From assembly GCA_021815315.1 (NCBI GenBank), contig JAKAHB010000004.1:1-38288 (forward strand): a stretch of 38,288 nt of DNA. The letters are read 5' to 3'. Every line of letters starts with the position of its first letter. Within the stretch, counting starts at the first letter, position 1. Below the pieces are notes generated by a model that had not been told where the DNA came from, ran no database searches, and was given only the letters and a program-made list of their open reading frames with translations. Below are positions 31,146 through 37,221 of this stretch, in pieces. Both the position numbers and the translations under genes were made by a program. The DNA comes from a bacterium. Its GTDB lineage: Bacteria > Patescibacteriota > Minisyncoccia > Portnoybacterales > JAKAHB01.

Positions 31146-32213
31146 TTATTCCAGCTCCAACGAAAACACTTGATTTTTGCTTTCAAAATATTGCTTTCCA
31201 TCCTTTGGGTCATTAAACAACTTGGTTTGGGAGGCGGGAATCAAATCAAAAATATTGTGGTTATCACGGTCGTCAATCTCAATCATTTTTATCTTGTCGG
31301 CTATTGAAAAGAGAAGATAGTCGTTGCTTTTCGCGTACCAGGAGGCGGAAATTATAGGGCTGGAAAGTCGGATTAAAAAAACCTTGTCTCCTTTAAGGTG
31401 AAATGGCTGTTTGGCTGTCGGTTCCAGATAATAAACAAAAATTTCGTTATCGGTCAGAAGGAAAAGTTTGGTTTCGTCGGGTGAAAAGCTGGCATCCAGG
31501 ACGCCGGCTTGGATAAATTGAAGCTCTTTAGTCTCTTTGTTCAATAAATAAAGTTTTTGATCGGCGCCTAAAAGAGCGATTTCTTGCGACCCGCCTAAAA
31601 TCAGGCGGGAAGTCATGTTTTGTTTTACTCCATCAGTCAGAATATTGGTAGGGGAAACTTGTTTCGGCTGTTCGTCGGAGGAAAGATTTTTGGTGAAGAT
31701 CATTGAACCCGGATCTTTTATAAAATAACCGTTACCGTTTCTAATTTTAATGTCTTGAGCCTGGATATTGCTGTTTTGGAGATCTCGCGCGAACTGTTCT
31801 TTGCTCTTTGTTTCTTCAGGCGCGATTAATTGTCCCAAGGAGGTAATGTCCGGTTGCAGTTGAATCAGGGGGTTTTTCAGAGGTAAAAAAATATTTCGAG
31901 CCTCGGCCACTTGGTAGGGGCTAATTAAAAAAGTTTTTTCCCAGGAAAAGCGATTATCCGCTTTAACTTCTATTTTATGGGGGCCGGGCTTTAGTCTCTT
32001 CACGAGAGCTGGAGTAGTATCCTGGTATTTCCCATCAACAAAGACCAGGGCCGAGGACGGCAGGGACGCGACGTAGATTGACCCGGTTTTGATTACTTTG
32101 AAGGTGGTAAAATCAAAATAATAGCCAAAAGCGTAGAAAGAGATGAGCGGCGCTATCAGGAAGAATAAAGCCACAAAAAGCCAAAATAAGATTCTGCGGG
32201 TAATTTTATTCAT
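31146..32213 (-). CDS. Membrane-anchored PEGA-domain protein with propeller-like C-terminus
   Basis: 355 residues. The N-terminus is a signal anchor (ILFWLFVALFFLIAPLISFY, about 8-28). A PEGA domain follows at about 45-110: GSIYVASLPSSALVFVDGKY, TTPALVKRLKPGPHKIEVKA. The rest looks like WD/TolB-like beta-propeller blades with repeated features (QEIALLGADQKLYLLN, LDASFSPDETKLFLLTDNEI, SASWYAKSNDYLLFSIADKI). PEGA domains are found on surface proteins of many bacteria and may bind cell-wall or glycan material. The product is likely outside the membrane, anchored by its N-terminus. Exact role unknown. Confidence 0.8.
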   Translation of the reverse strand: MNKITRRILFWLFVALFFLIAPLISFYAFGYYFDFTTFKVIKTGSIYVASLPSSALVFVDGKYQDTTPALVKRLKPGPHKIEVKADNRFSWEKTFLISPYQVAEARNIFLPLKNPLIQLQPDITSLGQLIAPEETKSKEQFARDLQNSNIQAQDIKIRNGNGYFIKDPGSMIFTKNLSSDEQPKQVSPTNILTDGVKQNMTSRLILGGSQEIALLGADQKLYLLNKETKELQFIQAGVLDASFSPDETKLFLLTDNEIFVYYLEPTAKQPFHLKGDKVFLIRLSSPIISASWYAKSNDYLLFSIADKIKMIEIDDRDNHNIFDLIPASQTKLFNDPKDGKQYFESKNQVFSLELE

Positions 32214-32226
32214 ATTCGTTTAAACT

Positions 32227-32255
32227 AGTATAGCCCCAAACGGGGCGAATTTCAA
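32227..32255 (-). promoter_or_regulatory. Promoter of the PEGA gene with hairpin in the spacer
   Basis: Minus-strand TTGAAA (32250-32255), 17-base spacer, TATACT (32227-32232), start near 32220, leader about 7 bases. The spacer itself is an inverted repeat GCCCC-GTTT-GGGGC, a possible repressor site. Confidence 0.7.
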
Positions 32256-32345
32256 TATAACCGCTCGGAGACATAAAAAATCGACTGGGCGGGCCCTGGA
32301 TCTCTCCTTGTATTTGGCACCTTTTTTGTTTATGATAGAAAGGCT

Positions 32346-33629
32346 ATGAATAAGGATAAATTTAGAATCATCGGAGGCAAATCTCTAAGGGGAGAAATTG
32401 AGGTCAACGGAGCAAAAAATGCCGCTACGCCAATCCTGGCTGCGACTTTGCTTACTCCAAAGCCTTGTGAGATTGAGAACATTCCACTGATTGAAGACGT
32501 CTTCCGGATGCTAGACATCCTCAAAAGCATAGGCAGCCAAGTGGAATGGTTGGGGAAACGGAGGGTTAGAATCACCAACAACGACTTGGATTTGAAGAGT
32601 TTAGACCAAGACATCATTTGCCGACTGCGCTCTTCGATCTTACTTTTGGGTTCGCTTTTCGCTCGTTTTGAAAAGTTTAAAATCGCCCAACCCGGCGGCT
32701 GTATCATTGGCGCCCGCCCGGTGGGTACCCACATTGACGCTTTAGCCGCTTTGGGCGCGGAGATTACTCAAGACAGAAATTTTTACTATGTCAAAAAAAA
32801 CAAGTCCGGAGAAAAACCGGAGAAACTTCGCCGGATTGTCCTTGAAGAATTTAGCGTAACCGCCACCGAGAACGCGATGATGGCGGCCTCAGTCTTGCCC
32901 GGACGCACAGAAATTCATCTGGCCGCCGCCGAGCCCAACGTTGAAGACCTGGGAAGATTTTTAAACAAGATGGGAGCGAAAATAAAAGGGCTGGGAACGC
33001 ACACGCTGGTGATTGACGGGGTGAAAAGTCTTAAAGGCGCCAAGCACACTCTGATTCCCGACCCCGTTGAAGCCGGAACCTTTATTATTCTGGCGGCCAT
33101 TTGCCGGGGGAAAGTGGAAGTGAAAAAAATAAATCCCGAGCACTTGGATCTCCCGATCTTAAAATTAAGGAAGATGGGCGTCAATCTTGAGTTGAACAAA
33201 AATTCTATTTTGGTCAATCCCTCAAGAAGTTTCCGAGCGGCCCAGATAAAAACTTTGCCTTACCCGGGCTTACCGACTGATTTGCAGTCGCCTTTTGGGG
33301 TATTCGCGACCCAAGCCGAAGGCACGACCTTAATCTTTGATCGGATGTACGAAGGCAGATTCAAATATATTGACGAACTGAAAAAAATGGGCGCTAGCGC
33401 CATTGTGGCCGATCCGCACCGAGTTTTAATCACGGGGCCGACACCGCTTTATGGAACAAAAATTACCAGTTATGATTTGCGCGCCGGCGCCAGTTTGATT
33501 ATGGCGGCTTTGGTGGCCGAAGGAGAATCGGAAATATCCGAAGTTTATCAGGTAGACAGAGGTTACGAAAAAATTGAAGAAAGGCTGCAAAAAATCGGAG
33601 CAAACATTGAAAGAATAAAAACGGAGTGA
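32346..33629 (+). CDS. murA: UDP-N-acetylglucosamine 1-carboxyvinyltransferase
   Basis: 427 residues. MurA transfers enolpyruvate from PEP to UDP-GlcNAc, the first committed step of peptidoglycan synthesis. Motifs: GGKSLRGEIEVNGAKNAATP (with the Lys-Asn pair of the active site), LRSSILLLGSLFARF, the fosfomycin-target Cys in QPGGCIIGARPVGTHIDALA, EFSVTATENAMMAASVLPG, PGLPTDLQSPFGVFATQAEG, RMYEGRFKYIDELKKMGA, and DLRAGASLIMAALVAEGESE. All catalytic residues appear present, so fosfomycin sensitivity is expected at this site. A TATGAT -10 (32331-32336) lies 9 bases before the start. It is followed by mreB after 46 bases, joining wall synthesis and shape. Confidence 0.97.
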   Translation: MNKDKFRIIGGKSLRGEIEVNGAKNAATPILAATLLTPKPCEIENIPLIEDVFRMLDILKSIGSQVEWLGKRRVRITNNDLDLKSLDQDIICRLRSSILLLGSLFARFEKFKIAQPGGCIIGARPVGTHIDALAALGAEITQDRNFYYVKKNKSGEKPEKLRRIVLEEFSVTATENAMMAASVLPGRTEIHLAAAEPNVEDLGRFLNKMGAKIKGLGTHTLVIDGVKSLKGAKHTLIPDPVEAGTFIILAAICRGKVEVKKINPEHLDLPILKLRKMGVNLELNKNSILVNPSRSFRAAQIKTLPYPGLPTDLQSPFGVFATQAEGTTLIFDRMYEGRFKYIDELKKMGASAIVADPHRVLITGPTPLYGTKITSYDLRAGASLIMAALVAEGESEISEVYQVDRGYEKIEERLQKIGANIERIKTE

Positions 33630-33675
33630 GGCCTTTAACCTCCGGTGATTTTATATAAATTGAAAAATAAAGACC

Positions 33676-34680
33676 ATGGTCAGAAAAATAGGGATTGACT
33701 TGGGTACGGCCAATACTCTGGTTTATGTGCCCAAAAGAGGAGTGATCATCAACGAGCCCACGGTCGTGGCGGTGTCTTTGGACGATAACAAAGTCTTGGC
33801 GGTGGGCGAGGAGGCGAAGATGATGCTGGGACGCACTCCCGACACGATTGTGGCCTCGCGGCCGTTGAAAGACGGCGTGATTGCGGATTATCGTCTCACG
33901 GAAGCGATGCTTCGTTATTTTATCAACAAAGCCACCGGTTCCTGGCGGATATTCAGACCGGAGGTTATGGTCGCAGTCCCGGCCGGCATTACCTCAACCG
34001 AAAGAAGAGCGGTGGTGGATGCCACTTTGCGAGCCGGAGCCAAAGCGGCTTTTGTCGTTAAAGAGCCGGTGCTGGCGGCCATTGGCGCCGGGATTCCCAT
34101 CAATGAACCAGCCGGCAATATGATTTGCGATATTGGCGGCGGAACCTCCGAGGTGGCGGTAATCTCGTTAGGCGGTATTGTGGCTTGCTCTTCTGCCAGA
34201 GTCGGGGGCAATCGGATTGATAATGCTATCGCCGAATATATTCGCAAAAAATATAATTTGGCCATTGGCGAACATACCGCCGAAGATATTAAAATTGCGA
34301 TCGGATGCGCCGTGGCGCAAAATGAAGAAGAAGCCTTTGAAATCAAGGGAAGGAATTTGGTAAGCGGACTGCCCAAGAATGTGACTGTTTACAGCAACGA
34401 AATATCCGAGGCGATTGAAGAAGAATTGCAGGAAATAATTCAAACAATTAAAAATGTCTTGCAAGAAACGCCGCCGGAATTGGCGGCTGACGTGATGAAC
34501 CGCGGCATTATTCTGTCGGGCGGCTCCAGTCTCCTGCGCAAATTGGATGTGCTAATTTCCGAAGCCACTGGTGTGCCTTGTTATCTGGCGGAAAATCCTA
34601 AATATTGCGTCGCCCAAGGGGCGGGTATTGCCCTGGAACATCTGGATGTTTACAAGAGAAGTATAATGAGCAGAAAATAA
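33676..34680 (+). CDS. mreB: Rod-shape determining actin homologue MreB
   Basis: 334 residues, the normal length. Actin-fold motifs: IGIDLGTANTLVYVPKRGVI (phosphate 1), ASRPLKDGVIADYRLTEAML, FRPEVMVAVPAGITSTERRA, ICDIGGGTSEVAVISLGGIV (phosphate 2), GIILSGGSSLLRKLDVLISE (adenosine), then ENPKYCVAQGAGIALE. MreB filaments run under the membrane and steer wall synthesis in rod-shaped cells. mreC and mreD do not follow; the next gene is a small unknown protein. A rod or ovoid shape for the organism is inferred. Confidence 0.97.
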   Translation: MVRKIGIDLGTANTLVYVPKRGVIINEPTVVAVSLDDNKVLAVGEEAKMMLGRTPDTIVASRPLKDGVIADYRLTEAMLRYFINKATGSWRIFRPEVMVAVPAGITSTERRAVVDATLRAGAKAAFVVKEPVLAAIGAGIPINEPAGNMICDIGGGTSEVAVISLGGIVACSSARVGGNRIDNAIAEYIRKKYNLAIGEHTAEDIKIAIGCAVAQNEEEAFEIKGRNLVSGLPKNVTVYSNEISEAIEEELQEIIQTIKNVLQETPPELAADVMNRGIILSGGSSLLRKLDVLISEATGVPCYLAENPKYCVAQGAGIALEHLDVYKRSIMSRK

Positions 34681-34725
34681 AACCCGGGTCCAAAAGGAAA
34701 AATAACTATTAATCTCATCAAAAAT

Positions 34726-35091
34726 ATGGCTAGAGGTCTCAATATGGGTGTCTTTAAGGAGATGACTTCTCCGGAGGCGCATCGACGGGCTGAAAAAAGT
34801 GAAGAAAGCGAGCAAGAACTTAATTCGGAATGGTGGAATGAAAAAATACGAGCAGCCAAAGACAAGTTAAAAGCCGGAGTGCAAGCAGGCGAGATAAATG
34901 AAAAGATGGGCATTGGCAAGACGGCCCAGGACTTTTCTCTTTTTGCAACCACGGAAACAAAGAAAGATCTGAGCGGTCTATTCCGCGAAGAAATCAAGGC
35001 ACTTTACAAAAAGTGGGGGAAAGATGACTACGAGTTGGAGATTTTGTTGGCTGTCTGGGACGCGTTGCGGGAGCAAAAGACAAGACATTAA
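34726..35091 (+). CDS. Hypothetical protein, charged and helical
   Basis: 121 residues, unrecognised. No signal peptide or membrane helix. Highly charged and probably mostly helical (EAHRRAEKSEESEQELNSEW, IRAAKDKLKAGVQAGEINEK, LFREEIKALYKKWGKDDYEL). It follows mreB by 45 bases in the same direction with no terminator between, so it may be cotranscribed. A strong bidirectional terminator follows. A second in-frame ATG at 34744 is an alternative start. No function is proposed. Confidence 0.6.
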   Translation: MARGLNMGVFKEMTSPEAHRRAEKSEESEQELNSEWWNEKIRAAKDKLKAGVQAGEINEKMGIGKTAQDFSLFATTETKKDLSGLFREEIKALYKKWGKDDYELEILLAVWDALREQKTRH

Positions 35092-35100
35092 GACGGCGAA

Positions 35101-35142
35101 AAAAATAAGACTTCTTGCCAATTGGCAAGAAGTCTTATTTTT
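35101..35142. terminator. Bidirectional terminator between mreB operon and lexA
   Basis: A perfect palindrome of 21 bp per arm centred at 35121/35122, GC-rich in the middle, with A-run and T-run ends. Confidence 0.92.
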
Positions 35143-35154
35143 TGGGAGAGAAAA

Positions 35155-35730
35155 TTAGTAAAACTTTTTGATTACCGAGGTTACTACGCCGCCGATGCGC
35201 AAATCATTTTGCGGACGAATTGGCGGATAATCTTTATTGGCGGGGAAAAGAACAACTTCCCCGTCTTTCTTTTGAAAATATTTCATTGTCCAACTGCCAT
35301 CAACCTCGGCAACGACGATGTCGCCGTTTTTTGGCTCTTTGTCTTTTTCCACGATCACCAAGTCATCAGGAACGATGCCGGCTTCAATCATGGACAGACC
35401 GGTGACCTTGAGCATATAGTTCTGTTCGGGCCGGGTTAGCAGATATTGATCGAGAGAGATCGTAGCCATTATTTCTTGTTCGGCCAGCGTGGGGAACCCC
35501 GCCTCAATCGTGCCTAGCACTTTTAACTGATGGTTGAGATTCTTGGGGAGAAGCTTGCCCTGTTCGTCTTTTTCAATAATATTTTCCGAAATTAATTTTT
35601 CGGTCAGTTTCCAGGCGGAGTTAACCGAACTGTAACCAAAAACTCGCATCATCTCCCGGTACGAGGGAAGACGTTTTCTGTCTTGATAAAACTTACGTAA
35701 TTTTAAAGTGGCTTTTTCAACTGAATTCAT
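35155..35730 (-). CDS. lexA: LexA repressor (SOS regulator, S24 autopeptidase)
   Basis: 191 residues. N-terminal winged helix (about 1-65) with LPSYREMMRVFGYSSVNSAW and KLTEKLISENIIEKDEQGK. The autocleavage site is Ala77-Gly78 in GTIEAGFPT; the catalytic pair is Ser113 (KVTGLSMIEAGI) and Lys150 (DGSWTMKYFQ), with spacing like E. coli LexA (84-85, 119, 156). RecA filaments on single-stranded DNA trigger cleavage, releasing SOS genes. No clear promoter is seen right before the start; the nearest upstream promoter, carrying a GAAC-N4-GTTC site, belongs to the small gene upstream on the same strand. A shared, autoregulated transcript is therefore likely (inferred). Confidence 0.93.
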   Translation of the reverse strand: MNSVEKATLKLRKFYQDRKRLPSYREMMRVFGYSSVNSAWKLTEKLISENIIEKDEQGKLLPKNLNHQLKVLGTIEAGFPTLAEQEIMATISLDQYLLTRPEQNYMLKVTGLSMIEAGIVPDDLVIVEKDKEPKNGDIVVAEVDGSWTMKYFQKKDGEVVLFPANKDYPPIRPQNDLRIGGVVTSVIKKFY

Positions 35731-35799
35731 TTTTGAAAATAAGATTAAAATAAAAATTATTATCCTGGAAGGAAAGTCGAGTATGCCGTATTAGGCGAT

Positions 35800-35833
35800 G
35801 TGGGAATATTTAAACTCATTTAAATATTCCCAC
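35800..35833. repeat. Perfect 15-bp inverted repeat around the stop codon of the lexA-linked gene
   Basis: Arms 35800-35814 and 35819-35833 with a 4-base loop. The right arm is the last five sense codons of the minus-strand gene and the stop codon (35816-35818) lies in the loop. No T-run follows on the minus strand, so it is not a typical terminator; it could slow transcription or protect mRNA ends between the small gene and lexA. Confidence 0.6.
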
Positions 35834-36139
35834 GATGGTCACGATAACTAAAGCGATTGTTGTGAAGACTAAAGCTTTTGTCCAAAAGTTTAAAATTTTT
35901 GCCGATTTTGAACTGGTCAGCGAGAATTCTTTCACCACGTCCTTAAAATTGTTTAGACACATAGCCAGTTCTTTATCGGTTTTTAATTTTAACAGCGAGA
36001 TTAAATAATTTTGGAAATTCGGTGCTTCTGAGCTTGGATTTAAGCCATATTTGTAACCGCCATTTTGTATCCCTTTTATCAGTTCTTCCGCTGAGGAACT
36101 TCCATCATATTTTTCTAGTGCCTCTTTTAAGCTCCCCAT
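35816..36139 (-). CDS. Small tail-anchored membrane protein, probable SOS-regulated gene
   Basis: 107 residues. The N-terminal about 78 residues are soluble and helical (GSLKEALEKYDGSSSAEELI, LKTDKELAMCLNNFKDVVKE). The C-terminus is one hydrophobic helix (ALVFTTIALVIVTIVGIF) ending FK, so it is tail-anchored with its bulk in the cytoplasm. No known family was recognised. Its promoter has a GAAC-N4-GTTC box in the spacer and lexA lies directly downstream on the same strand. By analogy with YneA/SulA/SidA-type genes next to lexA it could inhibit cell division during DNA damage; this is inference from location and topology, not from sequence similarity. Confidence 0.6.
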   Translation of the reverse strand: MGSLKEALEKYDGSSSAEELIKGIQNGGYKYGLNPSSEAPNFQNYLISLLKLKTDKELAMCLNNFKDVVKEFSLTSSKSAKILNFWTKALVFTTIALVIVTIVGIFK

Positions 36140-36180
36140 ATTAGGTTTAAAAATAAATAGTTGGCTGTCTCTCTAACTAT

Positions 36181-36209
36181 ATTATAAGTGAACAATAGTT
36201 CGTTGGCAA
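36181..36209 (-). promoter_or_regulatory. Promoter with LexA-box-like operator, upstream of small gene and lexA
   Basis: Minus-strand TTGCCA (36204-36209), 17-base spacer, perfect TATAAT (36181-36186). The spacer contains the palindrome GAAC-AATA-GTTC (36190-36201), which equals the core of the Gram-positive LexA box (CGAAC-N4-GTTCG). A second inverted repeat ATAGTT/AACTAT (36157-36162 with 36175-36180) covers the predicted start of transcription. A repressor bound to the spacer would block polymerase. Confidence 0.7.
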
Positions 36210-36225
36210 CTGTTTTGGTTGTGGA

Positions 36226-36256
36226 TAAAAAATCTCCGCGCCGGGTTGGCGCGGAG
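36226..36256 (-). terminator. Terminator of the 84-residue unknown gene
   Basis: Perfect 9-bp GC stem (36234-36242 with 36248-36256), 5-base loop, then A/T6 on the minus strand. Confidence 0.9.
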
Positions 36257-36264
36257 CGGCTTGC

Positions 36265-36519
36265 CTAGGCGAGCATAATAACCGGGAGGTCTTGCTCTTG
36301 GGGCTGGCCCAGGGCTTTGGCCAGGGCCGAAAGGGCGGCCTCTCCGGCAGGAAGGAGCACTTGAACCAGCAAAAAGCTTTCGTGCTCTTTCGCCAGCCCG
36401 ACATCGCCCGTCTCGTTTGGGCAGGAGACGATGAAGAGGTTTTCCCCAGGAATGGGTTTCCTTAGGCGGAGAGACATAGCCTCCACCTCCGAGGGTTTGA
36501 GGAAAATAAAAGTTTTCAT
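36265..36519 (-). CDS. Hypothetical small protein
   Basis: 84 residues from ATG at 36519, chosen because a G-rich Shine-Dalgarno (AAGGGGG) lies 6 bases upstream; a longer frame to 36567 would cover that site. Sequence features: KTFIFLKPSEVEAMSLRLRK, ENLFIVSCPNETGDVG, EHESFLLVQVLLPAGEAALS, ending LPVIMLA. It looks like a compact alpha/beta protein with no membrane helix. No family is recognised. It has its own promoter and terminator, so it is a genuine monocistronic gene. Confidence 0.65.
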   Translation of the reverse strand: MKTFIFLKPSEVEAMSLRLRKPIPGENLFIVSCPNETGDVGLAKEHESFLLVQVLLPAGEAALSALAKALGQPQEQDLPVIMLA

Positions 36520-36554
36520 GGAAAGCCCCCTTTTGTGTGTTTCACTTGCGTAGA

Positions 36555-36583
36555 ATATTACCACCAAACAATGTTTTTTTCAA
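36555..36583 (-). promoter_or_regulatory. Promoter of the 84-residue unknown gene
   Basis: Minus-strand TTGAAA (36578-36583), 17-base spacer, TAATAT (36555-36560). Confidence 0.7.
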
Positions 36584-36609
36584 ATCAAAAAAGTGTGAGG
36601 AACTAGATT

Positions 36610-36639
36610 AAAAAAAGCCCGCGCGAGGTGTTGCGCGGG
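36610..36639 (-). terminator. Terminator of the frameshifted membrane-protein gene
   Basis: Minus-strand 7-bp GC stem (36618-36624 with 36633-36639), 8-base loop, followed by seven T. Confidence 0.85.
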
Positions 36640-36656
36640 TTGGGCTTTGCCTTGGG

Positions 36657-37193
36657 CTACTTTTTTGGGACCTTGGCAAAGCGATTGCCACGAGAGAGCC
36701 TTTTTTGAGTGAGACGTTGCTCCTCGCTTAAAGGCGTTGGCCGTTCAAGTTCTTCTTGCGCTCCGGTTTTTCTTGCCAGGGTTGTCTCTCGCTGTTGTTG
36801 CCGTCTCTCTAATTCTTTCTCCGGCCCGACACTCCAAACTTCAAGCGCCTGGTCTAGTTTCAGGCAAAGGCGAAAAGCGGGCTTTCCAAGGTTCAGCCCT
36901 AGGTACGCGGCCGCCAGAGATGCTATTATGATAATGACCAGCTCATCGGTTTCCGCTTGAGCGGCCAGGAGCGAGATTGCCGCTCCCAGAATTCCCCAGG
37001 CCGAGGAGCGGCGCCAGAATTGCCCCGGCGAACAAGGCTATCGCCAGAGAAGCAAGTGGCAGCAGGAGGAGGGAATTATCAAAGTGCGGCCTGGAGTGGG
37101 CCAACATTGCCGATATGGCCAGGCTGGCGATGCCGGCAAAGGCGCCTAACCACTTCTTGAGAGGGGGTTTTCTACCGGCGTTAGCGGTTGCAT
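36657..37193 (-). pseudogene. Small multi-helix membrane protein gene interrupted by two compensating frameshifts
   Basis: A strong Shine-Dalgarno (AAAGGGAGAA) precedes ATG 37193, but that frame stops after 15 codons. From about 37165 the membrane segments (WLGAFAGIASLAISAML, LLLLPLASLAIALFAGAILA) are in another frame. Near 37000 the sense switches back to the first frame (ILGAAISLLAAQ, LVIIIIASLAAAYLGL, then a charged tail ending NRFAKVPKK, stop at 36657-36659). The first change is at a run of five C on the coding strand, the second at a run of four G. The total length is exactly 179 codons, so the two shifts cancel. Repaired, it encodes about 178 residues with three or four membrane helices and a basic coiled tail. 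Either the sequence has two indel errors or the gene is truly broken. The terminator and Shine-Dalgarno are intact. No family recognised. Confidence 0.6.
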
Positions 37194-37221
37194 GAGTTCT
37201 CCCTTTGGATAAAGTGATTTT

